NCBI RefSeq assembly: GCF_008831285.2
Contig: NC_045142.1
Location: 4,721,501-4,785,500, forward strand
Source of the DNA: Nymphaea colorata
Lineage: Eukaryota > Streptophyta > Magnoliopsida > Nymphaeales > Nymphaeaceae
Direction: 5' to 3'
DNA: 64,000 nt
Shown here in pieces: positions 36,305 to 48,399 of this stretch. The first letter of the stretch is position 1. Each line of letters opens with the position of its first letter. The position numbers and the translations under genes are program-made. Under the pieces are notes generated by a model that saw nothing but the letters and a program-made list of their open reading frames with translations, was not told where the DNA came from and did no database searches.

Positions 36305-37070
36305 AGTTCCCCTGATTGCGTTTGGATGACACCTTGAAAAAATGGTTTTTGTGAAAACTTGGTTTTTCAAAACCATTTCTTTTTTAATGAATTTTGAAAA
36401 CCTGGTTTACGTGTTTGGAAGAGATGACAAAATCCAGGTTCACACTTTCCAAAGTCTGGTTTTTGTTTGGATGACAAAACATGAGTTTTATATTGTGCTT
36501 TTAATAACTATATGAAACCTTTAAATATTATCTGTAAGATATTATTTCTACATTATTATCATTCAATGATAAAGGAAGTTAAAAACAGGTTGAAAAGTGA
36601 CATGGTGATGCCTAAAGGCTGTGTACGCTGCTCAAAGTTTAGAAGTCGAAGCTGTGACGCATATATTAAAACCATCTCAATTCATATGATAAGAAAAACA
36701 CGTATGTGAATTAATTTAATAAGAAAGGAATTAAAGTTCATGTGTCAAAATGCAATAAACTTTATGGCATAGGCAACCATTAAACTTCATGCCATAGACA
36801 ACCATGTTATATTAATGAAAAAACACAAATCGCTCTTTTAATTTCAATAATAATAATGAAATTGAGATGATGTGCCCCAAAATGTCCTTTTTGGATGAAA
36901 AAAGCAGGTTATTCAAAAGAAAGGGAAAAAAAACGTTTTTGAAAAAGTGGGTTTTTCAGAAACACCATTTAGACTTTATCCAAACGCCCTCAAATTGACA
37001 TTTAGAAAGGAAAACACTGTTTTTCTTCCCAAACGAGGGTATCCAGACACACCCTAAAATTTTTAAAAGC
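36305..37070. mobile_element. Possible terminal-inverted-repeat element
   Basis: The left end has GCGTTTGGATGACACC and the right end GGTATCCAGACACACCC, whose complement is GGGTGTGTCTGGATACC. Both ends contain several inverted and direct copies of GGTTTTTCAAAACC-like motifs, as in foldback or MITE-like elements. The inside is AT-rich without coding capacity. No target-site copy identified, so the call is tentative. Confidence 0.35.
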
Positions 37071-37559
37071 GCATTATTTTTTAAAAATCTCCAAAACACC
37101 TCAACTCCCACCTTTTCTTTTTCCAGTGGACATATGCTGCGTAAACCACCTGGTGCATACAACTCACTCTCGAATCCATGGGCGAAGAGTTTTGACCTAG
37201 ACAGGAAACTAGGGCACTTGTGACATGTTTTCTCAAATAACAACTTAAAGGTGTTTTTGGGGCTCGTCTTCGAACGCTCTTGGTTTTATGGTACTTGAAT
37301 TAGTAGTTTATTCCATATAGTTTTTCCTCTACAAATCCGACCAAATATGCATACCGTGTGAATTGTATTCGGATTTGAGGCACCACTCCTTCAACGACGT
37401 GCATCCTTGGAGTTGCGTGGAATATACCTTATTTTAGTAGTTTTCACAAGTCAATGCATTTTACATGTAATTCAAGAAGGGAGTCAACTTTTCATTAAAG
37501 ATTTGTTGAAGGGCCACTTAGGCAATAGTAACAGCTATTGTTTCATGTATCTCTTCAAT

Positions 37560-37679
<120 letters not shown>

Positions 37680-38023
37680 CAAAGTGGCTTTGATAGGGAT
37701 GCACGACGGTACCAACACGATTTTGCATGGGCCATGAATGCTGTCCGATCTACTAACTAAATGACGTAAGTGGGACTGTAAGCATTTGTCCGATCTTGAA
37801 AGTCTTAAGATTTTCGAAGGTGACTCTTTCATCGTTCGCCTGGATGCCATCTTCGACAATTCTGACTTAGTCTTAACTAATTGGCTGCCCGTTTGCTTCC
37901 TAAGCCTATACCCCAGCTAGAGACGTGCCTAGACATTCTACTATAAGAACACCCGGATTGGGAGTTCATTCTCATCTCTCGTGAGACTAACCCTTCTCCA
38001 TTCAAGCTTCTTAATCAGTGCCA

Positions 38024-38418
38024 ATGGAGAAACCATTTCTCATTCTCTCCCTCCTAATGCTCGCTCTAAACATCGTTCATGTGTCTTCTCAATCAGGTAA
38101 GTTGAGTGCCTCTTCCCCTTTGCGAGTCATGCTAGAGGAAAATGTCCGAGTCAAGTTGTTCATCGTTCATGTGTCATTCTCTTTCTTTCCTTTTTTGTTG
38201 ATTTTTCCTAAAAACAAATGGAAAATTATCCAAGAGGTCCATATTATAAATATTATAACTACTTGGCTCTGCATGCCCACACTGATATTTTCAGTTTGTA
38301 GTAAACAAAAACGTGCCTCTTCCTCTTCAAAGAATTGGCTGAAGCACATCAAGACTGCCATTCTAGAAAACTGGTCAATGTTTAAAACTATATAACTTAG
38401 TTTTTAAACAAAAACAAT

Positions 38419-38450
<32 letters not shown>

Positions 38451-39067
38451 ATAGGACGGCGTATATCAAATCAAAATTAGGGTATGCATTGATCTGAATC
38501 TGGCTATTCAGGCTCATTTTGATCGCCTGCGGCCATTCCTTTGTTCGCTTAATTGGGTTATTGTTTCATTAATGCTTCTGCCCACTCTCGTTCGTTTTGG
38601 GTTCTCTTTATTCAGGGGCTCAGGTACTCAACATAGCATGTGGGGCAGTTGCTTCCTTCACTGATCCTTATGGGAATCAACGGGTGGGGGATTACCAGCT
38701 CATTGGATCTGGATCCACTGCAATGGTCCAGTTTACGAGCCCAAATGATCCGTTCCTGTCCACCGTCCGTTAGTTCTCTGTTGGAAGCATGAATTGCTAC
38801 GGAATCGGTGGTGTGACTCTGGGTGGCTACAATCAAAGTCGCTGCCATCTTCCAGTATGGTAATTACGATAGCTTGGCACTGCCACCTTCCTTTCTGCTC
38901 CGAATCGATGGCAGTGAATGGACAATTGTTCAGACGACGATTGGTCTGGTGGAGTACACCAGGACCTACTTGGCGGTGTCGAACACGATCAGCGTCTGCC
39001 TTGCTCCCGACAGCACCGGACGCGTGCCCTTCATTTCTGCTATAGGAATTGTTGAAGTTGGCGCATA
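38024..39067 (+). pseudogene. Diverged malectin-like receptor fragment on plus strand (copy E), exons 1-2
   Basis: Exon 1 (38024-38096) is 73 nt, exactly as in the minus-strand copies. It encodes a signal peptide (MEKPFLILSLLMLALNIVHV) and ends with GTAAGT in phase 1. Exon 2 (38616-39067) begins after TTCAG and reads AQVLNIACGAVASFTDPYGN, then VGDYQLIGSGST, the same region as [17 protein letters not shown] in copy C. A TAG at about 38772 replaces the tyrosine expected after LR/VR, and a frameshift at about 38823-38827 moves the rest (KVAAIFQYGNYDSLALPPSF, ISVCLAPDSTGRVPFISAIG) to another frame. A donor TA|GTAAGC lies at 39068. No exon 3 or kinase was seen downstream. A TATAAG motif sits about 85 bp upstream. 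It is more GC-rich and clearly more diverged than the other copies. Confidence 0.8.
38417..38443. repeat. GA microsatellite in intron 1 of copy E
   Basis: About 13 GA repeats starting after ACAATGAGAG, within the 519-bp intron between the two copy E exons. Confidence 0.85.
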
Positions 39068-39597
39068 GTAAGCACGTACGTAACACCAACCCTCCTTTTA
39101 TTTCTGTTTTTTTTTTTTTAAAAAAAAAATTATTGCTTTAGGCTCTCTTTCTGTTTCATTGTCTCTCAATATAATTTCTTTTCATGGTCAGATTAGTTTC
39201 TGATCTTTATTTGCTATATGCATTTTCCTTCCAAACAGGGGAATCTTAGTTAATAAAACTTCACAAGTTGTGAGGAAATGACCACAAGTTCTTCAACAAG
39301 AAAAGTTTCAAAGTTTTCAAACATCTAAATCTAAGAACAATTGGCCCATATGTAAAAGTACTTTGATGTTAAAAAAAAGAAGGCACAAATACAAGCACAA
39401 TTGGATTCAGGTAACTCTTTATCTTTCTCGAAAGTATATGGGTACTGCTGTTTCATGAAGATTTAAAATTAGAATTATTTATAGCTAGGAATGTAACTAG
39501 ATAAAGTAGGGGTGGGTGTTTTGGACCTGAACACCCATGCATGTACCCTCATTTACTGCTATGAGAACAACTTGCATGTACCTTTTTTTCCCTCTCT

Positions 39598-39648
<51 letters not shown>

Positions 39649-40545
39649 GAATGTGAACACATATTTAAAATTTATTTGTGGATGAAAACTATTCAAATAT
39701 TTCACTTTTGAAAAAAAGGGCAAGAAACCTTCGCCCTTGTCCTCATTTTTTTAAAACCTAATTCTAACTATTAGGTTGTTTGTTGTTTCTACCATGCATT
39801 ATAATATATAGACGTTGAAAAGCCGCAGGATTCTTTTCGTGCAGAGGACACAGTTTCAGGAAAGAATCTCGAAGCGTGAAAGATTGAAGTTTCCGTGATT
39901 TGACAATTGAAGGTAGTCGCCATGATTTATACAAGAAATGTAACTTGATATATGTGGACATTTAAGTGTTGCTTTTGAGTGGAAGTGCAGGTTTAGGGCA
40001 TGTTTATTTGGTTCTGATCATGGAATTTGTAGCAATAAGGCGAAAGAGTGCTAAGCTCAATACTCTCTACCATGTAATGGAGTCCTTTAATTGTGAGTGT
40101 GGTTTGACATTTAATTGTGCCAATAATTCGAAAACAATGCTTACAAGATGCATGGTTGATTAATAAGAAGCAAAGTTTAGCATGTTGTTCTTAATCTTAT
40201 CTAGCTTGAAGGCAACCAAAGTTCATGATCCCCTTATTCGTTAAAAATGAATGATGGGCAACACATATTTTAGCGAAATAGACAAAACTGAGCAACTTAC
40301 TCAGAATTAGTGAATGGCGAGATTTTGAAGTGAAAGCAGTTGATAATCTGCTCCTCTGTGATAATATGCGTCATCGCTGAGCGACCACTTTGATTTGGAA
40401 AAGCAAGCCTTACTGCATTTTAAGTCAGAAGACATTGTAACTCAGGCAGAACTTAATATGTCCTTCAATCTCTACTCTGCTACATGCGCACACCTCCGTC
40501 CTCCGTTTCAATCTCGATCAAACACAACTATCGTATGGAATCTTC
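39068..40545. other. Intergenic region with TA microsatellite
   Basis: No gene recognised. It holds a T/A homopolymer hairpin at about 39107-39130 and a (TA)n run at about 39601-39645. I searched here for exon 3 of copy E on the plus strand and saw no malectin second half (no DPYDRYW-like or NAMELF-like motif). Confidence 0.5.
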
Positions 40546-40552
40546 AACCACA

Positions 40553-40865
40553 ACTAAGGGTGGGATCCGTGCCTGGTCGCCGGCGGTACCCGGGACCCGG
40601 CCCAGTACGGGCCTGGGTCTGGGCCTGAAAAACCCAGCCTGGGCTCAATGGGTCGGCCCAACGGGGGCTCGATTCGACTTGATAATAATTATTTTTTATT
40701 ATTAATAATATATATTTTATTATTAAAAACATATTTTATATTAAAAATTATTTTATATTTTAAAAAGTAATTTTTTTATTATAACCAAGCCGGGTGGGGC
40801 CAGGCCTGGGCTCAAGCCCAAACCCAATTTTCGGACTTCGTTCTTACCGGGCAACCACAACCTGA
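40553..40865. repeat. GC-rich repeat block, copy 1
   Basis: Starts near TAAGGGTGGGATCCG, with CCGGGACCCGGCCCAGTACGGGCCTGGG. The middle is an A/T-only stretch of about 110 bp, and it closes with GGGCCAGGCCTGGGCTCAAGCCC. This GC-AT-GC layout is shared with 41000-41285. It is consistent with a short non-autonomous DNA transposon family; coding potential is absent. Confidence 0.45.
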
Positions 40866-40999
40866 CTTCGTTCTTTTCCTAAAGAGTGGGCATTTCTTTT
40901 TCATGGATCTTAAAGCATCCGTCATCTAGGCCATCATGGGAGGAAATTAGATTTTTTTTTTCCGTCTATATTGTTTTTTTTTTCTTTTTTTTGTTCAAT

Positions 41000-41285
41000 G
41001 TGGGCACCGGGCCGGGCCGCCCGTGGGTACCTGGTACCGGCCCGGTATAGGCCCAGGTCTGGGCTTGATGGGCCGGCCCGGATCAGCCCCACGGGGCCTG
41101 ATCCGGCCCAATTTCTTTAAAAAAATATTTTATATTATTAATTATATATATTTTATTATTAAAATATATTTTATATTTAAAAATATATTTTTTATTATAA
41201 CCTGGTCGATCCCGAACTCAGGTTTGGGGTATTGAGCATGAGCCTGAGCCCTGGGCCTGAGTTTCCGACATCAGATGCCCACCCC
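41000..41285. repeat. GC-rich repeat block, copy 2
   Basis: Starts with GTGGGCACCGGGCCGGGCC and ends CAGATGCCCACCCCTAAT, so the ends form an imperfect inverted repeat (GGGCAC/GGGCAT next to GGGTGGG). Between the GC-rich arms is an A/T stretch like that of the block at 40553-40865. Class not determined. Confidence 0.5.
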
Positions 41286-42169
41286 TAATCTCATCTCTCG
41301 ATGATAAAAGGTTTCCTCCGTTCTCCTCTCTCTATCTCCATCTCTCTCATGAACTGATCAAGCCCTCAGCCGTGTCGCTTGAGATCTTTTTTGGGCTGGT
41401 TTGAATGCAAGGAATTAGAAACCCAGGATTTAATCTGTTCGGCATTGAAATACATGGTATTTTTTTTTGGTGGAATGTTTCACCTTTTAATTACCTTGTT
41501 TGATTTTATGAAACTTTGTTCCGGGCTAGGCAAAAAATTTATTCCAGTATTAAAGTTCCACCTAAAACTTAGTAGTAGTGCTAAGGATTCATAATAGCTG
41601 TAAAAGTCGCAACACTAAAGTTTTGTGTGTGTGTGTGTGTCTATAATTGAAACTTCCCACCCAATTTGAGCTAAATATCCAGCTCTACAGCGCAAACTTT
41701 TATTATTCAGATGGGCCTACTTTTACCCCTCCCTATCTCTCTTTCTTTTTTTCTTCTTCTATGTTTTTCTTCGCTATGCCTTCCTTTGATTTCACCCAAA
41801 TACATTTTTGCTATTTTTGATATATTTTGATTGACGATAGGAACAACAGACCTTGAACCTGGTAACCGTATGTATATTATTACTGCAGACCAAATGCTCA
41901 CGGCAATTAATATATTCAGGAGTCTATGCAGAGTATTTGACAGAATTATATTTTCGTTCAGCCAGATATGCTTGTAAAATCTAGTTTAGAACTGATACTG
42001 ACACTTAAAAAAGTTATTATGATATGAGTTAACACTAGGTTCCAAGTTTGGTATTATTGTTTATGTAAGATGATGAATAAATTGATATGGTTTTTTTGGT
42101 TCTGCAATAGAGTCCCTGGTTCTCAAAAAAAATAATTTTTTCTTTTTAAGTACTGCATAAACCTTGAAA
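41286..42169. other. Intergenic region, GT microsatellite
   Basis: No gene recognised. (GT)n at about 41623-41640 and pyrimidine-rich tracts at 41725-41770. Confidence 0.5.
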
Positions 42170-43164
42170 CAGCTTAATAACAATTAGTTGCATTTAATTT
42201 CTCACCCGAATAAGAAAGTTGTTGCAATCATATACAGATTATGGAAGTTCAGCTGCAAAAAAACTACTATCTGCAGCTACCTAAGTAGTTGATCAAGCAT
42301 CCATTAGAGAAGACCCATACGCTGAGTGCAGATCCCTGACCACATTACTACCTTTACCTATGAAAACTAAGAACTTTTAGTTCCTAGATAAATCAACCAT
42401 CCCTTGAAGCTTCCTAGGCAAATTAGGCTAACCAAGGATGGTTCTTTGCTGAACACTTGATCAAATATTCATCTGCCCGTTGAAGGTAGTTTCTCAGTCA
42501 AAAAATTTCCATAATCTTCAAGATCTAAACGGCATAGCATGGCATGTATGGCCACTTTGTGCTGTACCTGATGAAGGTTCAAACATAAAACCACTCATGA
42601 AATGCTTATTCATTGTCACTATTGATAACTTTTTTAACTTTTAAGTGATTCCATTGTCAAGCAGAAAAAGCTCGGCTAATGTTGCATAGGAGCTTTGTTT
42701 TAGCTGCTATGATGTTGATGTGAACTTAAGGTTGTGGTTTTCTAATGGATGGCCTGGATGGTTTGGACACAAGACGAGATGTTTCAGTTGAAGACTCTGA
42801 AGTAGTCACAACTTCTATTGCTGAAACTTAGCTGGTGGGAACCAGCCTCCATCTCCATCTCCTTCGCTTGATTCAAGTCATCAGAATCTTACACGTGTGG
42901 CCTTTGTGCAGAACTCCGTGCAATACATGCGATTGCTACTTCTGCAACTTTCTGCATGGAATTCGTTTTGTGCTGCCCTTTAATCCTTGGGTCAACAATT
43001 CTCTCATTTCACCACCCACAATATTTGATGTTGCCCATTGAACAATATGAAAGTACTGTTTAGGGGAGCCAAATTTATCTGGGTGGTCGCACATGAGCTC
43101 AAAAAGAACAACACCAAAGCTATGAACATGACTGTTTTTGGTGAGAATGGTTGTTTCGGAATAC
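42170..43164 (-). pseudogene. Receptor-kinase copy F: orphan last kinase exon plus 3' flank
   Basis: From the AG acceptor at 43165-43166 the minus strand reads YSETTILTKNSHVHSFGVV, matching exon 13 of copy C ([19 protein letters not shown]). The conserved aspartate of kinase subdomain IX is changed to histidine. After SNIVGG the frame shifts, and the remaining kinase C-lobe (about 42745-43010) is readable only in another frame with further damage. DNA at 42170-42745 matches the 3' flank of copy C (18060-18579). Exons 1-12 are not found in the 2 kb upstream, so only the 3' end of a former gene survives. Confidence 0.82.
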
Positions 43165-43169
43165 CTACA

Positions 43170-43872
43170 AGATAGATGCATGATAAACCTTCGGTTTAGA
43201 GTTAATCCCATGAACAAATAAATTGTCCTCCTTTCTTTTAAAAGGTAGAAGAGTAGTCCTAGCTAGTGGCTTTCTTTTATCGTGTATCCAAAAGCTTATT
43301 CTACCAAAAAAAAGGCCAGTTATACACCATAGAGCTAACATTTTAGAGGATCATTTGGGATATACAATATCTATCTATTCAATTACAAGTTCCTAGGTTT
43401 TATATTTTTGTGGCTCAAAGTAGCTCCATTTTGCAACTTTGTCCTCTTGATGCTATTAAATCGGTGCTCTTTATCTTTGTTTATTTGCTTCCTGAATATA
43501 GCGTGATACTCCCATCTCATTTTAAATTATAGTAATTTCTTTAATATTCATAGAATGACTTTTCTAAACCAAATAGTTTGAATTGTGCAACATGAGGAAA
43601 ATGAATGCAACGATTATCTGAAAGTAAGGGATTGATTACATCTCTGCATAAGGGTGCCTATGCATAGTCTATGCACCTATGCATAGTCATAAAGAGCAAC
43701 TTTATGTCCTTTCTTAGTACAAAGTCAGTAGCTCATATATAAGCCTCTGTTGAAAGCAGAGTAGGTGGCAATTTATTCATTGTGATTCACTTGCAGAATT
43801 TGGTAGTCAATTGAAAATGTAATAAAAAAAATTGCAGCTCACACTTAGCCAACAACTACCCTTTGCTAGGTC

Positions 43873-43904
<32 letters not shown>

Positions 43905-45187
43905 CCTTAAAAAGGGGTGTTGCCTTTGATCATAAGAGTGTGTTGGTTCTTTAGAGGCTCACTTTTCCCACAATTGTTGCACAGACACAACCACCATTGT
44001 TTATACCATTTTTCTATATATATTGATCTCAAATAAAATTATAAAGCAAAGGTATTCACAAATTCAAATTTCTTTATTAATTACACAAAAAATTTAAATT
44101 TGAAAAAAATTAAATTATACTAAAAATCAACGTCTTCATGCAATATTTAATGTTTGATGGTCCTGCACAAATAAGAAATTACTTCTATGATAGCTATTGC
44201 GAAGAGATGAAATTCTCCAGCCATCCATCCATCTGGCCTCTCATAGCATGTAGTAAGTGTGAGAAGCTAGAGCATCCTAAGAGCTGGAGGAATCTAAGAA
44301 TCTGGACACTGCACTACAATAACTGTTGGCAACAAATCAGCTTCTGTTTAACTGTCCTTTCCAATTATCTTGCAACACCAGCCAGGCAAGGTTTGGGAAC
44401 TAAGGTCTGACTCTATGGAGCTGGCAATGAAGAATCTCTGCACACACAAAACAATAGAGTTAACTATTAAACTCTCAGTTGCATGGACAATATATATATA
44501 TATATGTGTGTGTGTGTGTATATATATATATAGTGAAAAAATAATAAATTCTGCAAGGAAAAATGAATAGTGCTAATATGAAACAAAACAAGTGAATAAA
44601 TGATTCTTGATGACTTACAAAATTACACAAAAAAAATCATTAAGGTATATTTTTCATTCTTTTCTCTAGATAAACTGAGCAACAAACTATATTCTCTTGC
44701 TCCCAAAACTATGAAAGCTGAAGGCTTAAAAGGACAAGTCAAAGTATAAAACCAAAAAACAACTAGAAAAGATAAATGAAAATATCTAATGTCACCGTAA
44801 ATCTATATCAGTCTTTAAACTTCACTTATATCATCTTAAAAAATTAATGAATCCAAGTCAGAGCATCATGCTTGCTTCTTCCAAACATCTCACTCCATCA
44901 ATTGTCAGCCCATCTTCAAGTGCATCCCATGCTTGGATGGTCCACATTTGTATTTAGGTGGCATCCTTCAAAGTAATTTTAAGTTTAGAATATATCTACA
45001 CCAAATCTCCTACCTTTATAGATGGCATCATTACTTTTGATAGTGTGTATGTGTGAAAATGTGCTCCAATTCATCTTAAGTGCTGCAATTCATCTTAAGT
45101 ACATATTACACCTTGCAATTTGAGAGATTTGTTGAGTTGGGTCCAGCCTCAAATGAGCACCCGACCTGGAAGGGCACCCAATGGTGC
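43170..45187. other. Intergenic region left of the large LTR element
   Basis: No gene recognised. Contains (TA)n at about 43877-43904 and a TA/TG/TA compound repeat at 44491-44533. A 90-codon open frame at 44138-44410 (plus) has no recognisable domain and I leave it out. The last 200-300 bp may be part of the older copia LTR into which the large element inserted. Confidence 0.45.
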
Positions 45188-45192
45188 CCTAC
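45188..45192. repeat. Target-site duplication (left) of large LTR element
   Basis: CCTAC, repeated exactly at 53977-53981 on the other side of the element. Confidence 0.92.
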
Positions 45193-47757
45193 TGTTTGCA
45201 TCCCCAAAATTTTTTGTTTTTTTTAGAGAGCTCTACAAAAATTAGATTTTTATTTGAAAATAAAAGAGAAAGGGACTCGCCCGTCGGTACGAGGATCAAC
45301 CGTTCCCGGCGCCTTTACCGGGGGTAATCAATCCAAGGGCTATGTTTATTATTGATGCATTTCATTTTGGCTTAAACATCTTTTTGATTCTATATGCGGT
45401 GTAGAAGAATATTGAAAGTTTGATGTTTCAAACTTTTGAAAAGGTTCTTGAACAATTGCTTGAGAATGTGTAACATTTTCATGAAAACTAGAGTTGAGAA
45501 ATCTTTTAAATATTATTTGAAAAGCTTGGGAAATCACTTTGAAGTCATTTTAATGTTCTCTTAAGACTTTAAGTAGGCTTGAGATTTTGCTCTAATTCGG
45601 TTACCACCTAATTATAGCTCCATCTCATCTTGCTTAAATTATTTTAGAGATGTGCTTGTGCTTATTTGTGATATTGAGTGGAAGTGAATGCATGGATGCA
45701 TCAATCCTAAGATAAATAAAAATAAAATGACTCATTCCTACCACAATATTTATCTAAGGCATTCCTACCATATACATCTAAGATTTTTGTTTTTGTAGTT
45801 ATCATATATTAAAAAAAGTATTTGAAAATGGATTGGGATTGTTGAACATGAAGCATGAATCCAATATTGGGTCATTACTTGAGTTGTGGTCTTAAAAAAG
45901 TCAGTAAATGAAAAATTAAAATCTTAAATGGTAAGATATTGGAATAATGAAAAAGATGAAGGACTACATCCAAACAGAGATATAGAGAAAGAAAAAGGTC
46001 TTGAAAATCATAAAATCATATGTTTTGAAAAAGAATGATATGTATTTGTATACATATATGAAAGCTTATGAAAATGATGTTTATATCAAGTAGAGAAGAG
46101 AATATAATTTCAGAAAGAGAAAGAGAGATTTTAAAACGGAATACACGTACAAATATATATTTATATGTATGTATACAAGAGTTTATAAAAGTATGTTAAA
46201 TCATAGAAAGAGAAACAACAAAGAAATATATTCATGTGCATGCATACGTATATAACATGTATATACGCATACGTTTTCATGAATATGAAAATCAAAGAAT
46301 GATTTGAAAATAGCCGACATTAAATTTTGATATAGGCCGCAAGGGAGCTTGGACTCATGCAAGAGCTTAAGCTAAGTCTCCAAGGCCGCATTAGAGAGAT
46401 TTATTTTGAAAATGTTTTAAAAAATATGAATTATATAAAAACATAGAATGTTATGATTTAGTTTGCCACAAGAGATATATTTCTTCCACTGTTGGGTATG
46501 AAAGAAAACAAATCATACAATAAGATGCTCATTAATGGGATGATTAAAAGGAAACTAACGCGAAATGTCATGCAAATGCATATTAACATGTACATATTCG
46601 TGAGGGTTTCCTCAGGTTGGACAAGTCCCAGCCTCAAAAATCAATATGAAGATAAAGAATCCCCAAACCACACTCTCATTCCCACCATACATTTACATAT
46701 AAATAGAAAACCAAGCAACTACGCATGGATAATGTATAGACAATATTCAAGGAAGGAAAGATAGAGAGAGAGAAAGATAGAAATAGAAAGATTCAACTAA
46801 GAGGGAGGGCATGAAGTAACTATGAAATGAAAGTTCATCTCATCTTTCTATTCTCCCGGTGCACTTAAGTATAACCTCTTGTCTCTAAAAAAAAAAAGAG
46901 ATTGAGTGCTATCTCCTTTTGCCATGGGGAGAGGAAGATGAGAAGAAAATGAGGAAAGCAAAAGAAGTATATATTCAAGAAAGGAAAGAGCAACAACAAC
47001 AAGTTTATATTTGAGAAAATGAATAACATGATTTAATCGTATAATGAAAGATTATCTCATCTTCTCATGTTCCCGGTGCTCTCGAGTATAACCTCTTGAC
47101 TCTAAAATAGAGAGTGAGAGCTATCTCATATGGTCATGGGAAGATGAAGAAGAGAAGAAAGAAAATAAAGAATGGAGTGAGGTTTTGATTATATACCTCT
47201 AAATGAGAAAGGCTTAGAGAAAATAAACACCTTAGCTTAAAGATCCCTTTGATTGAAGCTCCAAGATGATGCCTTCAAGAGGGCTATGGCTTGCTCCAAG
47301 TTGGAGAGAAATGGAAAGAGGAAGAGGGAGAGAGAGAGAGCTCAAGAGAAACTCTAAATCTTCAAGTGAGAATATACTAGAGTTTCTCCCAAGGACCAAT
47401 CTTGCCCAAGAGAGGGGAAGTGAGGGGTATTTATAGAGGATTTTGGAGCCAAAACCCTAAATTTGAATTTTTTGACTTAAAAAGACTAAAATCACCCTCT
47501 AAAAGGAGACTTTTTGTCAAAAGAAAAGGCAAATGCGTCATGTCCACCCAAAAAGACTAAAATCACCCTCTAAAAGGAGATTTTTTGTCAAAAGGAAGGG
47601 TAAATGTGTCTCAAATGCTTGATTTGGAATTGAACTTGGGTTTTTGGATCTAATTTGGATTTGGATTGTGGCTTTGGACCAATTTAGATCAAAAAATTGG
47701 GTTTTGTGTTTTTAATAAAAGAGGGCATTCTTTTTGAAAAAATTTGAGGTGATTACA
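45193..47757 (-). repeat. 3' LTR of large element
   Basis: 2565 bp. It contains internal duplications: a CCCGGTGC..TATAACCTCTTG unit at about 46840-46940 and again at 47050-47150, and a tandem of about 78 bp with ACTAAAATCACCCTCTAAAA at about 47480 and 47558. Simple AGAGAG runs and short open frames are not genes. Confidence 0.9.
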
Positions 47758-47773
47758 GATGCCCCTCTTTGTT
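47758..47773 (-). other. Polypurine tract of large element
   Basis: On the minus strand AACAAAGAGGGGCATC ends exactly at the LTR start TGTAATC. This fixes the orientation of the element. Confidence 0.7.
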
Positions 47774-47849
47774 ACTGAGTCGGTGCTAACCGTGCTTAGT
47801 GACAAAGATAAACACCACAAAATTTTCAAACAAACATTTTTGGAAAGAT

Positions 47850-48235
47850 GTTTCAAGCTTAACCCCTTACCTGAATGGTTTGTTTGAGCTTATATTACAG
47901 GTTTAACCCCTTGCTTGCATGGTTTTACCAATACTGAATTCAGGTTTAACCTCCCTGAAATGGGTTGCCTTGGCTCGCATTGCAAGTTTAACCCCTTACC
48001 TGTGTGCATTGCATTAGCTTGCAGGTCGAACCACTTACCTGTGTGGGCTGTATTGACTTGTAGTGCAGGTTTAACCCCTTTACCTACGTAAGTTGTTTTG
48101 GCTTGTAGTGTAGATTTAACCCCTTTACCTGTGTTGGTTGCTTTTGCTTGCATTGCAGGTTTAACCCATTGCCTGCGTGAGTTGTTCTTTGGCCCATAGT
48201 TTCAGGTTTTACCCCTTTTCCTGAATGGGTTGTAC
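47850..48235 (-). repeat. Minisatellite of about 39-48 bp units in the large element
   Basis: About nine units, each with a variant of CAGGTTTAACCCCTTACCTG (plus strand), at approximately 47850, 47899, 47941, 47983, 48022, 48066, 48111, 48156 and 48203. The array lies just inside the 3' LTR. An open frame through it (minus 47890-48153) has a repeating K-G-V/L-pattern that is a by-product of the repeat. Confidence 0.85.
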
Positions 48236-48399
48236 AAAAACAAGTGGCAATGCTAGGAAATGATCTTTATCACCTGGAACACCTTTGTTGAAGCAATGGC
48301 TGAGACCCTATTGTTCCTTCATTGCTTGTGAAAAGAAAATTTTCTATCACCTCGAGTGCCTTTTGGTGAAATTATTGTTTTCACCCAAGGCTGGAATTT

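Noticed and set aside
46492-46764. Pair of 90-residue open frames in the two LTRs (46492-46764 and 52723-52995)
   Set aside because: Similarity follows from LTR identity, and the peptide matches no known domain.
47890-48153. Repetitive 87-residue open frame inside the large LTR element
   Set aside because: It is explained by the roughly 44-bp minisatellite; unit lengths are not all multiples of three, so no conserved protein repeat.
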